Shown here piece by piece: positions 45,470 through 56,171 of a stretch of DNA of 64,000 bases. The stretch's first letter is position 1. Every line of letters starts with the position of its first letter. The stretch lies in assembly GCF_000299895.1 (NCBI RefSeq), contig NZ_AMRG01000011.1, forward strand, positions 62,001 through 126,000. Reading direction: 5' to 3'. The DNA comes from Idiomarina xiamenensis 10-D-4. GTDB lineage: Bacteria > Pseudomonadota > Gammaproteobacteria > Enterobacterales > Alteromonadaceae. Made by a program: the position numbers and the translations under genes. The notes beneath the pieces were generated by a model that had not been told where the DNA came from, made no database searches, and was given only the letters and a program-made list of their open reading frames with translations.

Positions 45470-46618
45470 ATGAGCAACACAGAAACGGCCTTACGCACGC
45501 CTTTCGGTGATTTTCAGCTACGCCGTATACCGTACTTTAATCGATCCACGCTACGTGCTTGGGATGCTGCCGATGAATGGCTAATTAATAGCGTAGCTGA
45601 ATCCCCCAGCGATAAACCATTACTCATTATTAACGATAGCTTTGCCAGCTTAGCGACGGTGTTGCATCAGTTTCAACCGACGGTTAGCGGTGACTCCTAT
45701 CTCAGTCAATTAGCCATACAAGAAAACGCCCGCTTAAATCAGTTGACTGATAGTGCGGATTGGCAATATCCGCTGCCCCAGCGGACGCAACCACAACGTG
45801 TCCTGATGAAGTTACCGCAATCGCAAGCATTGCTTACTGCGCAGTTACAGCAACTCAACCGTTGCTTAGCGCCAGCCAGCGAAGTCTTGGTTTGTGCTCG
45901 CAGTCAATACTTCACGCCTAAGGTCAAACAAGCCTTTGCTGACTATTTAGGTGAACCTGAAGTGTCGTTAATTAAGCGCAAATGTCGGCAATTACGACTA
46001 ATAAAAACTCGCGAGGCTGTAGCCCATGAGACCATTGATAGCGAAACACAATCGCAATGGCGGGTGCCTGAACATGACTTAACAATGGTCAATCATGCTG
46101 GCGTATTTGCACAACAGCAACTGGATATTGGCGCCCGCTTTATGCTGCAACATTTGCCACAAAAGTCGGTGCAACAAGTCATCGATCTGGGTTGTGGTAA
46201 TGGCGTTCTTGGCCTAGCCTACGCACGTCAACATCCAACCGCGCAAGTCAGCTGGGTTGATGAATCATACAGCGCTATCGCCTCAGCTAAAGATTCGCTG
46301 CTGGCAAGTGGCCTGCAAGCGGAACCAAAGCGCTATCAGTTTGTCCTTGATAATTGCTTGAGCAAACAAGCAAACAGTAGTGCTGATTTAATTTTGTGCA
46401 ATCCACCGTTTCATCAAGAAAACGCCATTACCGACGGCGTTGCGCGACAGATGTTCGGAGATGCCAAACGCGTTTTACGACCCGGTGGTGAGCTACGTAT
46501 CGTCGCTAATCGACATTTAGGTTATCATCAGCACCTCAAGCGCTTGTTCGGCGGTTACCGCAATGTGGCTGGTAACCCTAAATTTGCGATCATTTCAACG
46601 ACACGGAAATCACTATGA
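45470..46618 (+). CDS. rlmG: 23S rRNA (guanine-1835-N2)-methyltransferase RlmG
   Basis: Methylates G1835 of 23S rRNA with SAM, 382 residues (E. coli 378). It has duplicated Rossmann-like domains: an N-terminal degenerate half (WDAADEWL, DSYLSQLA, RENxRLN-like QENARLN) and a catalytic C-terminal half with LDIGARFMLQHLP, SAM motif VIDLGCGNGVLG (237-248) and NPPF (311-314). It overlaps yajG by four bases (ATGA). Confidence 0.93.
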   Translation: MSNTETALRTPFGDFQLRRIPYFNRSTLRAWDAADEWLINSVAESPSDKPLLIINDSFASLATVLHQFQPTVSGDSYLSQLAIQENARLNQLTDSADWQYPLPQRTQPQRVLMKLPQSQALLTAQLQQLNRCLAPASEVLVCARSQYFTPKVKQAFADYLGEPEVSLIKRKCRQLRLIKTREAVAHETIDSETQSQWRVPEHDLTMVNHAGVFAQQQLDIGARFMLQHLPQKSVQQVIDLGCGNGVLGLAYARQHPTAQVSWVDESYSAIASAKDSLLASGLQAEPKRYQFVLDNCLSKQANSSADLILCNPPFHQENAITDGVARQMFGDAKRVLRPGGELRIVANRHLGYHQHLKRLFGGYRNVAGNPKFAIISTTRKSL

Positions 46619-47154
46619 AAAAATTATTATCGACTGCAGCGATGTGTCTCGTGTTAAGTGCTTGTCAAAGTGCTGCGCCACCGCCTTTGACCGTTGTCCC
46701 GCAGGCCAATCAAGGTGTGCAAATCACGCAACCGCTGCAACTCAGTATCAATGACAATCGTTCTCACAATTATTTGCTGCGTATCGAACACGGCACCGAC
46801 TCAGCACAGTTTTCGCCCAGTAATCCGCTCATTTCGGAGGCGGTAAAAGGCTATTTAACAAAAACGTTAACGCTAAAAGACAATGCCTCATCCAGCTTGC
46901 ACATTGATATCGACGAGGCCATTGTTCGAGTCTCACAAAAAACCATGAGTTATCAAGCCAACCATGAAATCGCCATTCGTACGACGCTGCAATATGGTAA
47001 TAAAACCTTGCGTAAAACCTTTAGCGGCAAGAGCCAATCAGAAGGCGCCTTCAAAGCCGATCCTGCGGTACTAGAGCGAGAGTTCAGTGATTTGCTTGCG
47101 CGTATTCTCAACGATATGCTGAACGACCCACAAATTCGCCAAGCGTTAAATTAA
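46615..47154 (+). CDS. yajG: YajG-family lipoprotein
   Basis: A 179-residue lipoprotein. The signal peptide ends in lipobox LSAC with Cys17. The mature chain matches the YajG family (E. coli 192), with LQLSINDNRS and a C-terminal ...SEGAFKADPAVLEREFSD, then LARILNDMLNDPQIRQAL. Function is unknown. In E. coli yajG is next to ampG, as here with a cyclophilin gene in between. It starts by ATGA overlap with rlmG. Confidence 0.85.
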   Translation: MKKLLSTAAMCLVLSACQSAAPPPLTVVPQANQGVQITQPLQLSINDNRSHNYLLRIEHGTDSAQFSPSNPLISEAVKGYLTKTLTLKDNASSSLHIDIDEAIVRVSQKTMSYQANHEIAIRTTLQYGNKTLRKTFSGKSQSEGAFKADPAVLEREFSDLLARILNDMLNDPQIRQALN

Positions 47155-47206
47155 TCAGTACTGATTAATCAATAGTGATTAACTACTTTGCGCTCGAGGA
47201 TAACTG

Positions 47207-47812
47207 ATGAAGAAACTTTTATTAGCCGTTGTGACACTGACTACCATCGGAGTTCATGCCTTCATAGCAAAGGCATACGCGGAAATTCAACCCGATAACC
47301 TTTTTCCTCGAGTGGTGATGGTGACCAATATGGGTGAGATCACTGTCGAATTAGACCGTAGCAGAGCGCCTCGGACGGTCGCTAACTTTTTACGGTATGT
47401 GGAAAAAGCTAGCTATAACAACACCATTTTTCACCGCTTGGTACCAGGTTTCGTGCTACAAGGCGGTGGTTACGACAAAGACTTTCAAGAAAAGCCAAAT
47501 TTTGGCGAAATCGTTAATGAGTCGGGCAACGGCTTAAAAAACCAATACGGCACCATTGCGATGGCACGCGATAACGCGCCCCACTCGGCTACGCGTCAGT
47601 TCTTTTTTAACTTGAATGACAACAGTTCCTTGAATCCGAGCGACAGCCGTTGGGGTTACGCCGTATTTGGTCGGGTCGTTGCCGGTGAGGCTGTGTTGGA
47701 AAAGTTGGCTGCGCAAGAATCGCAACCTTATGATGATACGACGGGGTGGGCTGACGTGCCGACCGAGACATTACTACTCGAACGCGTCAAAGTCGTTCCT
47801 GAAGCACAATAA
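47207..47812 (+). CDS. Periplasmic cyclophilin-type peptidyl-prolyl isomerase
   Basis: A 201-residue cyclophilin with a signal peptide (1-25, ...FIAKAYAE), so periplasmic like PpiA. Active-site elements are FHRLVPGFVLQGGG and ATRQFFFNLNDN. The catalytic Arg is in FHR and the Gln in QGGG. The gene lies between yajG and ampG with a GAGGA ribosome-binding site. Bacterial cyclophilins often have a Trp for inhibitor binding near SRWGYAVFGRV; it is present in this motif. Confidence 0.92.
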   Translation: MKKLLLAVVTLTTIGVHAFIAKAYAEIQPDNLFPRVVMVTNMGEITVELDRSRAPRTVANFLRYVEKASYNNTIFHRLVPGFVLQGGGYDKDFQEKPNFGEIVNESGNGLKNQYGTIAMARDNAPHSATRQFFFNLNDNSSLNPSDSRWGYAVFGRVVAGEAVLEKLAAQESQPYDDTTGWADVPTETLLLERVKVVPEAQ

Positions 47813-47829
47813 CAACAGCCTGTTACACT

Positions 47830-49215
47830 TTGAAAAACTCATCATCAACATCGTGGCTGGCCGATTTAAGCGTTTATAAACAGCCACGCCTAAGAAATAT
47901 CTTTTTGCTGGGCATTGCCAGCGGCTTTCCTTGGGTGTTAATTGGCTCGGCACTGACCGCTTGGCTACAAGAAGCCGGTGAGACGCGCTCAACCATCGGC
48001 CTGTTCGGTGTCGTCTTTACCATGTACTCGATCAATATGCTGTGGTCGCCACTGGTCGACACCGTGCGCATCCCATGGCTAACCCAGCGTCTAGGACAGC
48101 GTCGCAGTTGGTTGGTGGTATGCCAATTGATCATCGCTGCTGCCTGCTTTTGTTTAGGTAGCGTCGATGTCACTCAGCAACTGTGGAGCGTGGCGCTACT
48201 CGCCCTGATTATCGCCATCGCTTCCGCCACGCAAGATATTGCCATTGACGCCTACCGTATCGAATCATTTAGCGAACACGAAGCGCGTCTACAGTCAGCC
48301 GGTGCCGCCATGGCAACCGCCGGTTGGTGGACCGGCTACAGCGGCTTAGGTGCAATACCGTTTTTTATTGTCGGCGATAGCCAGTGGCAGTGGCAAGATG
48401 CCTATCAAGTATTAGCCGCTTTAACGCTGTTGTTCGTTATTCGCACCCTGCAAATGAAAGAGCCATTAGCGACTCAGGTACGCGCTCATCTGGTGCCGCC
48501 GTCAACAACCAATAAAGCGGCTTGGCGAGCCATACTGATTAACTTAGTGCATTGGCTGAAAAATCATATTTACGCACCGGTCGCCGAGTTCTTTCAGCGC
48601 AGCGGCTGGAAAGTGGCGCTGTCATTATTGCTGTTTATTTTGCTATTTAAAATTGGAGAAGCATTTCTCGGCAAAATGTCCATCGTGTTTTATAAAGAGG
48701 TAGGCTTTAGCAACGAGCAAATTGGCTTCTACTCAAAGCTAGTGACTTGGTGGATAACCATTGTTTTTTCTATCCTCGGTAGCCTAGTTAACCTGCGTGC
48801 TGGTATTGTTAAAGGCTTATTTATTGGCGGTTTAGCAATGGCAGCGAGCAATTTACTGTTTGCCTGGATAGCCGTCATTGGCCCCAAAGAATATGCCTAT
48901 GCTATCGCGGTGCTGATAGATGGCTTTACCAGCGCTTGGTCTACCGTTGCTTTCGTCGCGTTTATTAGCTTATTGTGCAACCGTGCATTCACAGCCACGC
49001 AATATGCGTTATTGGCATCGCTCGGTAATTTAGGACGGACGCTGCTGTCGTCATACAGCGGTTTTGTGATCGATGGCTTGGGCGGTGATTGGACCTTATT
49101 CTTTATTATTACCGCACTGATGGTACTACCGAGCTTGCTACTACTGTTCTGCATTCGTAAAACCTTGTACGCGCTCGAACAAGCCCATTATCAGAAGAGC
49201 CAGTATGACGGATAA
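47830..49215 (+). CDS. ampG: AmpG muropeptide permease
   Basis: Major-facilitator-like importer of anhydro-muropeptides released by lytic transglycosylases, linking to mltB at 5 kb in wall recycling. It has 461 residues and many membrane helices; LLGIASGFPWVLIGSALTAW, ATQDIAIDAYRIE and GEAFLGKMSIVFYKEVGF are AmpG blocks. The start is TTG at 47830, 17 bases after the cyclophilin stop; no in-frame ATG or good ribosome-binding site was found nearby, so the exact start is uncertain. It overlaps panE by 11 bases. Confidence 0.9.
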   Translation: MKNSSSTSWLADLSVYKQPRLRNIFLLGIASGFPWVLIGSALTAWLQEAGETRSTIGLFGVVFTMYSINMLWSPLVDTVRIPWLTQRLGQRRSWLVVCQLIIAAACFCLGSVDVTQQLWSVALLALIIAIASATQDIAIDAYRIESFSEHEARLQSAGAAMATAGWWTGYSGLGAIPFFIVGDSQWQWQDAYQVLAALTLLFVIRTLQMKEPLATQVRAHLVPPSTTNKAAWRAILINLVHWLKNHIYAPVAEFFQRSGWKVALSLLLFILLFKIGEAFLGKMSIVFYKEVGFSNEQIGFYSKLVTWWITIVFSILGSLVNLRAGIVKGLFIGGLAMAASNLLFAWIAVIGPKEYAYAIAVLIDGFTSAWSTVAFVAFISLLCNRAFTATQYALLASLGNLGRTLLSSYSGFVIDGLGGDWTLFFIITALMVLPSLLLLFCIRKTLYALEQAHYQKSQYDG

Positions 49216-50122
49216 CGCGACACAACACTGGGTCATGGTTGGTTGTGGTGCTTTGGCGCAATGGTTAGGCTGTTCTCTCATACGGCGGCAGCCAACGCTA
49301 TCACTTAGTGTATTACATCGCCAGCAACGGCTGCGTAGCTGTAACTACCGCCTGAGCACCAATAACTCTGAAATGACGATTGAGCTACCCACGCAACATC
49401 ATGATGACCGCGTTGCCGATGTCGTCATTGCTGCGGTTAAAGCTTATCAGGTGAGCAGCTTGCTCAGACAACTTAATCAGGCGCCTTGGTTTACCGATAA
49501 AACGCATTTGATCCTAAGCTTTAATGGTATGCATAGCGAGCCGCTAACGCCTTTAGTGTCAGTCAATCAACAGTTTTTAGTGACCACATCGGGTGTGACT
49601 CGAGACCATCAAGGTGCCCATTTGCATGGTATCGGACAAAGTTGGTTAGGTCCTATGGCGACCAACAACGTCGATGTCGACAATGTTTTCGACACTTTAG
49701 CCGAAGCCATTGCACCTCTACAGGGTGTTGATGACATTGAGCAAATACGCTGGCAAAAACTACTCATTAACTGCGCTATTAATGCGCTCACCGTGGTTGC
49801 CGATTGTGTTAATGGTGAGCTGCTAAAAGCTCCCTATCAAGCCACATTACATGCCTTGCTGAGTGAAGCTTGTGACATCGCTGCACAGCATGGTTATCAT
49901 TTTGATGTCGAGCAAAGCCTACAACAAACGCAGCAGGTACTGTCGCAAACCGCGGCAAACAGCTCATCGATGCGCCAAGACGTGCTTGCCGCACGACCTA
50001 CCGAAATCGACTACCTGAACGGCTTTATCACAAAACGGGGGCGACAACTTGGCATTGTCACCCCCGTGAATGAGCGCTTGTGGCAACAGGTTAGCGCAAT
50101 TAGCTGCGACCATCCTCAATAA
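49205..50122 (+). CDS. panE: 2-dehydropantoate 2-reductase (ketopantoate reductase)
   Basis: NADPH-dependent step of pantothenate synthesis, 305 residues. The nucleotide-binding start [13 protein letters not shown] (about 10-22) has a GCGALA variant of the usual GAGAxG. The catalytic Lys lies in [15 protein letters not shown] and the substrate-binding [20 protein letters not shown] is intact. It ends 23 bases inside the convergent ribBX gene, so the two share 3' ends. Annotated also as apbA in some genomes. Confidence 0.92.
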   Translation: MTDNATQHWVMVGCGALAQWLGCSLIRRQPTLSLSVLHRQQRLRSCNYRLSTNNSEMTIELPTQHHDDRVADVVIAAVKAYQVSSLLRQLNQAPWFTDKTHLILSFNGMHSEPLTPLVSVNQQFLVTTSGVTRDHQGAHLHGIGQSWLGPMATNNVDVDNVFDTLAEAIAPLQGVDDIEQIRWQKLLINCAINALTVVADCVNGELLKAPYQATLHALLSEACDIAAQHGYHFDVEQSLQQTQQVLSQTAANSSSMRQDVLAARPTEIDYLNGFITKRGRQLGIVTPVNERLWQQVSAISCDHPQ

Positions 50123-51218
50123 AATCGACCACTTCAAGACCGAAACCTGACAATGCCGAATAACGCTTAGGTGAACTCATCAGGTGCATTTGGCTAACAC
50201 CTAAATCCGCCAAAATTTGTGATCCTAAACCGACATTGCGCGAGGCATCTGAAGCCGAAGCGGTAACACGTTGCTCGCCTTTGTCTTCCAGCTCAAAGTG
50301 TTTCACCTGCTGAATAATATCATCTGCAGTCTCATGACGTCCGATGATGACCAGTACACCGGTATTCTCGGCGATAAACTGCATCGCATGCTGCAACGGC
50401 CAACTACGCTTGGTTGCCCGATCGGTCGTAAACAGATCGTTAAAGGTATCTTGTAAATGCACGCGCACGTTGGTGGGTTTATCGGCGCTCACTTCTCCTT
50501 TAACCAGTGCATAATGTACTTGCTGTTTGATGGTGTCCTGATAGGTAACCAAATCGAACTGACCATAACTAGTAGGCAAGCGACATTCAGCGACGCGCTT
50601 GATGGTTTTTTCTTTAACCGAGCGATACTCGATTAAATCGGCAATAGTGCCAACCTTAATGTCATGTTCGGCGGCAAATTTTTCTAAATCAGCACGACGC
50701 GCCATACTGCCGTCTTCGTTCAATACCTCAACAATCACCGCCGCCGGCTCAAATCCCGCTAAGCGGGCTAAATCACAACCCGCTTCGGTATGCCCAGCGC
50801 GCGCCAAAACCCCACCTTGCTTGGCCTTTAACGGGAAAATATGACCCGGCATAACCAAATCAGACGGCTTTGCTTGCTGGGCCACTGCGGCTTGTACGGT
50901 ACGCGAACGGTCTGCCGCAGAAATACCGGTAGTGACGCCACTGGCGGCTTCAATAGATACGGTAAAGCTGGTCGCATAGGGCGCGCTATTTTTATCAACC
51001 ATCAATGGCAACTGCAACTGCTCGCAGCGCTCCTCGGTCAAGGTTAGGCAGATTAGGCCACGACCAAATCGCGCCATAAAGTTAATCGCCTCTGGCGTCA
51101 CACAATCTGCCGCCAGTATAATATCGCCCTCGTTCTCACGATCTTCGTCATCCATCAGAATAACCATTTTACCCTGACGAATGTCTTCAATGATTGCTTC
51201 AGTACTGTGTAACGACAT
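50100..51218 (-). CDS. ribB: DHBP synthase fused to a degenerate GTP cyclohydrolase II domain (RibBX)
   Basis: The N-terminal half (about 1-200) is 3,4-dihydroxy-2-butanone-4-phosphate synthase: [39 protein letters not shown]. The C-terminal half (about 210-372) has the GTP cyclohydrolase II fold ([32 protein letters not shown]), but the three zinc cysteines of the SLRCDC-type motif are absent: the corresponding stretch at about 255-270 is [16 protein letters not shown]. The YHRQEGRGIG region is also changed. The second domain is therefore probably not a GTP cyclohydrolase, and a separate ribA must exist elsewhere. A GTG directly precedes the chosen ATG. The ribD stop is 37 bases upstream. 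Confidence 0.9.
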   Translation of the reverse strand: MSLHSTEAIIEDIRQGKMVILMDDEDRENEGDIILAADCVTPEAINFMARFGRGLICLTLTEERCEQLQLPLMVDKNSAPYATSFTVSIEAASGVTTGISAADRSRTVQAAVAQQAKPSDLVMPGHIFPLKAKQGGVLARAGHTEAGCDLARLAGFEPAAVIVEVLNEDGSMARRADLEKFAAEHDIKVGTIADLIEYRSVKEKTIKRVAECRLPTSYGQFDLVTYQDTIKQQVHYALVKGEVSADKPTNVRVHLQDTFNDLFTTDRATKRSWPLQHAMQFIAENTGVLVIIGRHETADDIIQQVKHFELEDKGEQRVTASASDASRNVGLGSQILADLGVSQMHLMSSPKRYSALSGFGLEVVDFIEDGRS

Positions 51219-51255
51219 CACTCACTGCCTTATTGAAGTTGCTGATTATTCGGCG

Positions 51256-52368
51256 CTAGCCGAGTTTAACCAAAGAGTATCGGGGCTGTGCGATAATACG
51301 CAAGTCAGTCCCCACATAGCGAACATCACGGATGTCCAATTCAGGCACCTCATCCATCTGCTCAAATTGCGGGAGTTGTAGCAACTGACGTGCACTGGCT
51401 CCCATAAGTTTTGGTGCCTGATAAATAATCAATTCGTCGACCAATTGCTGCGCCAATAAAGCGCCAGCTAAGCGCGGCCCGCACTCGCTCCATAATTCAT
51501 TAATACCGCGCTCGGCTAGTTGCTGCATCAATAGCGCCAAATCAATGAACTGACCGCATTGGGGTACCACTAAATCCTGGGCATCACGAGCACTGGGGGA
51601 AGCCCGCCAAACTTCAGCTTGGTGTTGATAAATACGTGCCTGTCGAGTGACTCGCTGGCGGCTATCGACAACCACTTTTATCGGTTGCCGCAATTGCTCA
51701 GGGACTGGTTTGCAAACCCCTTTGGGCCACTCATTCAAGCGTACAGTTAACTGCGGATCATCCATTAGCACGGTATCAGCACCGGTCAATATAGCATGGC
51801 TTTTAGCGCGCCAGACCTGGACGTCGGCTCCCCCAGTTATCCACTGACTTTCACCATTCGCTAACGCGGTAGCGCCATCCAACGACGCCGCTAACTTGAC
51901 GCGTAACCATGGTCGTTGACGTCGCATGCGTGCGCAAAACCCCTGATTAAGTCGCTCTGCCGCCGCACTTTGTACACCGCTGACAACATCAATACCCGCA
52001 GCTTTCAAACGCGCTAAGCCGGCTCCTGCTACTTGTGGATTAGGATCTTCCATCGCCACCACAACCCGCGCAACTTGCGCACGAATTAAGGCATCAGCAC
52101 AAGGCGGCGTACGTCCATAATGGCTACAAGGCTCTAAGGTGACGTAGGCAGTTGCACCGCGCGCGCGCCCGCCCGCCGCTTGCAAGGCGTGCACTTCGGC
52201 ATGTGGCTCACCAGCACATCGATGCCAGCCTTCAGCGACTAACTCGCCATCTTTAACCAAAACACAACCGACATTAGGATTAGGCGCCGTAGTGAATTGC
52301 CCTAACCGCGCAAGCTCCAGCGCGTGCAACATCCATTTATGGTCGGCAGCAGAAGCAAAATCAGTCAT
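51256..52368 (-). CDS. ribD: Riboflavin biosynthesis deaminase/reductase RibD
   Basis: Bifunctional enzyme of 370 residues from the ATG at 52368. The N-terminal zinc deaminase (about 1-145) has HAEVHAL and [13 protein letters not shown], the C-terminal reductase (about 147-370) [21 protein letters not shown] and a NADPH-binding [12 protein letters not shown]. It starts eight bases inside the end of nrdR. The usual next gene, ribE (riboflavin synthase), is missing; ribBX follows directly. An N-terminal extension into nrdR is rejected. Confidence 0.94.
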   Translation of the reverse strand: MTDFASAADHKWMLHALELARLGQFTTAPNPNVGCVLVKDGELVAEGWHRCAGEPHAEVHALQAAGGRARGATAYVTLEPCSHYGRTPPCADALIRAQVARVVVAMEDPNPQVAGAGLARLKAAGIDVVSGVQSAAAERLNQGFCARMRRQRPWLRVKLAASLDGATALANGESQWITGGADVQVWRAKSHAILTGADTVLMDDPQLTVRLNEWPKGVCKPVPEQLRQPIKVVVDSRQRVTRQARIYQHQAEVWRASPSARDAQDLVVPQCGQFIDLALLMQQLAERGINELWSECGPRLAGALLAQQLVDELIIYQAPKLMGASARQLLQLPQFEQMDEVPELDIRDVRYVGTDLRIIAQPRYSLVKLG

Positions 52369-52810
52369 TGAGACGCGCGATCTCCTCGCCGAATTCACGG
52401 ATATCTTCAAATGAGCGATAAACCGAAGCGAAGCGCACATAAGCCACTTTATCGAGTTGCTTTAGGTTCTCCATCACCAAGTTACCGATCACATCGCTAG
52501 AAATTTCACGTTCACCGGTAGCCCGTAAGCCTGACTTAATGTGATTGATGGCCTGCTCCATAGCTTCTAAGCTGACAGGACGCTTCTCTAGCGCGCGCAA
52601 TAAACCATTGCGTAACTTATCTTCGTTAAAGGGTTCGCGAGAACCGTTCGACTTAATCACGCGCGGCATGATTAATTCAGCCGTCTCAAAGGTGGTAAAG
52701 CGTTCATGGCAGTGATTACATTCGCGCCGCCGACGCACCGAGGCGCCATCAGCCACTAACCGTGAATCAATAACTTTGGTATCTTGAGTGCCACAAAATG
52801 GACAGTGCAT
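52361..52810 (-). CDS. nrdR: Transcriptional repressor NrdR
   Basis: Represses ribonucleotide reductase genes in response to dNTP/ATP state. It has 149 residues, the same as E. coli. The zinc ribbon [17 protein letters not shown]... with the second CNHC pair is at 1-35, then the ATP-cone (about 48-138, [20 protein letters not shown]). It lies between glyA and ribD, a common position in gammaproteobacteria. Gap to glyA is about 110 bases. Confidence 0.97.
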   Translation of the reverse strand: MHCPFCGTQDTKVIDSRLVADGASVRRRRECNHCHERFTTFETAELIMPRVIKSNGSREPFNEDKLRNGLLRALEKRPVSLEAMEQAINHIKSGLRATGEREISSDVIGNLVMENLKQLDKVAYVRFASVYRSFEDIREFGEEIARLND

Positions 52811-52922
52811 GGGTTTCCCTCAAGCTGACAAAATTGGCCGCGTAATGGCGGCCAATCTGCGTATTGCGCGCGTGCTATTTTACCTAAAAATAGCACTTAA
52901 CGCATGCTAACCACGAACGAAA

Positions 52923-54179
52923 TTACGCGTACACAGGGAACTTAGCACACAACGCTTTCACCTGTTCGCGAACCTTGCCAATGGTGGTTTCGTCGTCGAT
53001 ATTATCCAATACGTCACAAATCCAGTTAGCCACTTGCTCGGCCTCGGCAGTCGCAAAACCACGACGGGTAATGGCTGGCGTTCCCAAGCGTAGACCTGAT
53101 GTCACGAACGGTGAACGAGGATCGTTCGGTACCGAGTTTTTATTAACGGTAATAAAAGCACGGCCTAACGCCGCATCAGCATCTTTACCGGTAATATCTT
53201 TATCGATGAGGTCGACCAAGAATAAGTGATTATGGGTTCCGCCCGAGACAATTTTATAGCCGCGCGACTGCATCACTTTAACCATGCTTTGAGCGTTATC
53301 CAGCACCTGCTGCTGATAGTTTTTAAAGTCGTCCTGTAAGGCTTCTTTAAATGCAACCGCTTTGGCCGCGATGACGTGGCATAAAGGACCACCCTGATTA
53401 CCCGGAAATACCGCACTGTTCAGTTTTTTGTGCAAGGCTTCGTCGTCTTTACCCGACAAAATTAAGCCACTACGTGGACCCGCCAAGGTCTTATGCGTGG
53501 TTGTCGTGACCACATCGGCGATAGGCACAGGATTAGGGTATAAACCAGCGGCGACTAAACCAGCAACGTGCGCCATATCAACTAGCAGATAAGCGCCCAC
53601 TTCGTCAGCGATATCACGGAACTTCTGCCAATCAACAATGCCCGAGTAGGCAGAGAAACCCGCCACAATCAGTTTAGGCTTATGCTCACGCGCCAAGCTG
53701 GCGACTTCTTCATAATCGATTTCACCGGTTTCTTCGCTCAAGCCGTACTGCACAGCATTATACAGTTTGCCCGAGAAGTTCACTGAAGAGCCATGGGTCA
53801 AATGGCCACCGTGTGCCAAACTCATCCCTAACACCGTATCGCCAGCATTCAACAGGGCCATAAACGCCGCCGAGTTAGCTTGCGACCCCGAGTGCGGCTG
53901 CACGTTGGCGTACTTGGCGCCAAATAATTGTTTGGCGCGCTCAATGGCTAAATCTTCGACTTTGTCGACGAACTCGCAACCGCCGTAGTAGCGTTTGTGC
54001 GGGTAGCCTTCGGCATATTTGTTGGTTAATTGCGAGCCCTGAGCTTGCAGTACACGTGGACTGGTATAGTTTTCTGACGCAATCAATTCAATATGTTGCT
54101 CTTGGCGTTCTACCTCATCGCTCATCGCTTGCCATAAATCAGCATCATAATCAGCAATGTTCATATCGCGTTTTAACAT
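52923..54179 (-). CDS. glyA: Serine hydroxymethyltransferase
   Basis: PLP enzyme converting serine and tetrahydrofolate to glycine and methylene-THF, 418 residues from the ATG at 54179 (E. coli 417). Blocks are [36 protein letters not shown], the [16 protein letters not shown] motif with the PLP lysine, and [15 protein letters not shown]. An in-frame start 22 codons earlier has no ribosome-binding site and is rejected; GGGAG sits just ahead of the chosen ATG. Confidence 0.97.
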   Translation of the reverse strand: MLKRDMNIADYDADLWQAMSDEVERQEQHIELIASENYTSPRVLQAQGSQLTNKYAEGYPHKRYYGGCEFVDKVEDLAIERAKQLFGAKYANVQPHSGSQANSAAFMALLNAGDTVLGMSLAHGGHLTHGSSVNFSGKLYNAVQYGLSEETGEIDYEEVASLAREHKPKLIVAGFSAYSGIVDWQKFRDIADEVGAYLLVDMAHVAGLVAAGLYPNPVPIADVVTTTTHKTLAGPRSGLILSGKDDEALHKKLNSAVFPGNQGGPLCHVIAAKAVAFKEALQDDFKNYQQQVLDNAQSMVKVMQSRGYKIVSGGTHNHLFLVDLIDKDITGKDADAALGRAFITVNKNSVPNDPRSPFVTSGLRLGTPAITRRGFATAEAEQVANWICDVLDNIDDETTIGKVREQVKALCAKFPVYA

Positions 54180-54457
54180 CAGGACTCCCAAGTATAGGTT
54201 GTTTAAAAGCACTCGACAGCAACGCCGAAATGAGTATGCAACCATTTTAACCTGAAATGGCTAGCGCTGCCTACCTTGTCGGGTCGTACCTGTACGCAGT
54301 TTAAGGTAAGCATTGCGTGACAGCCGCTCGACAACCAACAAAAACCACGACAGTACAACGATCACGACTTTTTTTAAAACGAAGGCTTGGGGAGTCTGGC
54401 AATAACCAGTAAACTTGAGCGCATTATTTAAGAACACCGCAAGGATACCGAATTGCT

Positions 54458-56122
54458 ATGGCGCAATACATTTATAGCATGTCGCGGGTGAGCAAAGTTG
54501 TTCCACCTAAGCGTACCATTTTAAAAGATATTTCATTGTCGTTCTTTCCTGGCGCGAAGATCGGTGTGCTGGGTCTTAACGGCGCCGGTAAATCGACGTT
54601 ATTACGTATCATGGCGGGCGTCGACCAAGAGTATGATGGCGAGGCGCGACCGCAGCCCGGCATCAATATCGGCTATTTGCCACAGGAACCGCAGTTAGAT
54701 GAGCAAAAGACCGTACGTGAAGTCGTAGAAGAAGCGTTAGCCGACGTTAAGCATGCGTTGCAACGATTGGACGAAGTCTACGCCGCTTACGCGGAAGAAA
54801 ACGCCGACTTTGATGCGCTGGCAAAAGAGCAAGGCCAACTTGAAGCAGTTATTCAGGCTAAAGATGGACACAACATCGATAATATTTTGGAACGTGCCGC
54901 CGACTCACTGCGGCTGCCACCATGGGACGCTAAAATCAGCGTATTATCGGGTGGTGAACGCCGCCGCGTAGCAATTTGCCGTTTATTATTAGAAAAGCCC
55001 GATATGTTGCTGCTGGACGAACCGACTAACCACTTGGATGCAGAGTCGGTAGCTTGGCTTGAACAGTTCTTACATGATTACAATGGCACCGTAGTTGCCA
55101 TTACCCACGATCGCTATTTCTTAGATAATGTGGCTGGCTGGATTTTGGAGCTCGACCGCGGGTACGGCATTCCATGGGAAGGCAATTACTCGTCATGGTT
55201 GGAGCAAAAAGAAAAACGCTTAGCGCAAGAAGAAAAGCAAGAACAAGCCCGCCAACGCTCCATTAAGCAAGAGCTTGAGTGGGTGCGTACTAACCCGAAA
55301 GGTCGCCAAGCGAAAAGTAAAGCGCGTATGGCGCGGTTTGAAGAACTGCAAAGTGGCGACTACCAAAAACGTAACGAAACTAACGAACTCTTTATTCCAC
55401 CGGGTCCACGCCTGGGTGATAAAGTGTTAACCGTTAATCACATCAGCAAGGGCTATGAAGGCCGTCAATTAATCGACGACTTAAGCTTCAACGTACCCAA
55501 AGGTGCGATTGTTGGCATTATCGGCCCTAACGGTGCCGGTAAATCGACCTTGTTCCGTATGATCAGTGGCGATGAACAACCCGATAATGGCACCATTGAA
55601 GTCGGCGAAACCGTGCATTTAGCGGCAGTCCATCAATTCCGCGACAGCATGGATGACAGCAAAACCGTGTTTGAAGAAGTTGCCGACGGCCAAGATATTC
55701 TGAAAATCGGCAACTTTGAAATCTCCGGGCGGGCTTACGTTAGCCGCTTTAATTTTAAAGGCACCGATCAGCAAAAACGCATTGGCGAGCTATCTGGTGG
55801 TGAGCGTAATCGTGTGCATTTAGCTAAGCTATTGCGCGCCGGCGGTAACTTACTGTTACTCGATGAGCCGACCAACGACTTAGACGTCGAAACCCTACGC
55901 GCCTTAGAAGAAGCGTTGTTAGAGTTCCCCGGCTCGGCCATGATCATCTCGCACGACCGTTGGTTCCTCGACCGCGTTGCAACTCACATTTTAGATTATC
56001 GAGATGAGGCGCAAGTTAACTTTTACGAAGGTAACTACACCGATTACGAAGCTTACATGAAAGACAAACACGGTGAAGATGCGATGCAACCTCACCGGAT
56101 GAAGTACAAACCAATTGGTTAA
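54458..56122 (+). CDS. ettA: Energy-dependent translational throttle protein EttA (ABC-F)
   Basis: ABC-F ATPase that binds the ribosomal E site and gates initiation with the ADP/ATP ratio. It has 554 residues (E. coli 555). Two ATPase domains: Walker A GLNGAGKST and signature LSGGERRRVA, then GPNGAGKST and LSGGERNRVH, with a basic interdomain linker about 245-300 (RQAKSKARMARFEEL). It starts MAQYIYSMSRVSKVVPPKR, diagnostic for EttA. It ends at a terminator shared with radA. Confidence 0.97.
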   Translation: MAQYIYSMSRVSKVVPPKRTILKDISLSFFPGAKIGVLGLNGAGKSTLLRIMAGVDQEYDGEARPQPGINIGYLPQEPQLDEQKTVREVVEEALADVKHALQRLDEVYAAYAEENADFDALAKEQGQLEAVIQAKDGHNIDNILERAADSLRLPPWDAKISVLSGGERRRVAICRLLLEKPDMLLLDEPTNHLDAESVAWLEQFLHDYNGTVVAITHDRYFLDNVAGWILELDRGYGIPWEGNYSSWLEQKEKRLAQEEKQEQARQRSIKQELEWVRTNPKGRQAKSKARMARFEELQSGDYQKRNETNELFIPPGPRLGDKVLTVNHISKGYEGRQLIDDLSFNVPKGAIVGIIGPNGAGKSTLFRMISGDEQPDNGTIEVGETVHLAAVHQFRDSMDDSKTVFEEVADGQDILKIGNFEISGRAYVSRFNFKGTDQQKRIGELSGGERNRVHLAKLLRAGGNLLLLDEPTNDLDVETLRALEEALLEFPGSAMIISHDRWFLDRVATHILDYRDEAQVNFYEGNYTDYEAYMKDKHGEDAMQPHRMKYKPIG

Positions 56123-56142
56123 TATATACCGCATATATCAGC

Positions 56143-56171
56143 GCCCGCCAATATCTGGCGGGCTTTTTTTA
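56143..56171. terminator. Rho-independent terminator, ettA/radA
   Basis: Perfect stem GCCCGCCA (56143-56150) and TGGCGGGC (56156-56163) with loop ATATC and seven T residues. The convergent radA stop codon falls at the end of the T-run. On the minus strand there is no T-run, so it serves mainly ettA. Confidence 0.92.

Noticed and set aside
45470-46618. Assignment of the methyltransferase as RsmC
   Set aside because: RsmC and RlmG share the duplicated fold, but the DSYLSQLA and LDIGARFMLQHLP segments and length fit RlmG better.
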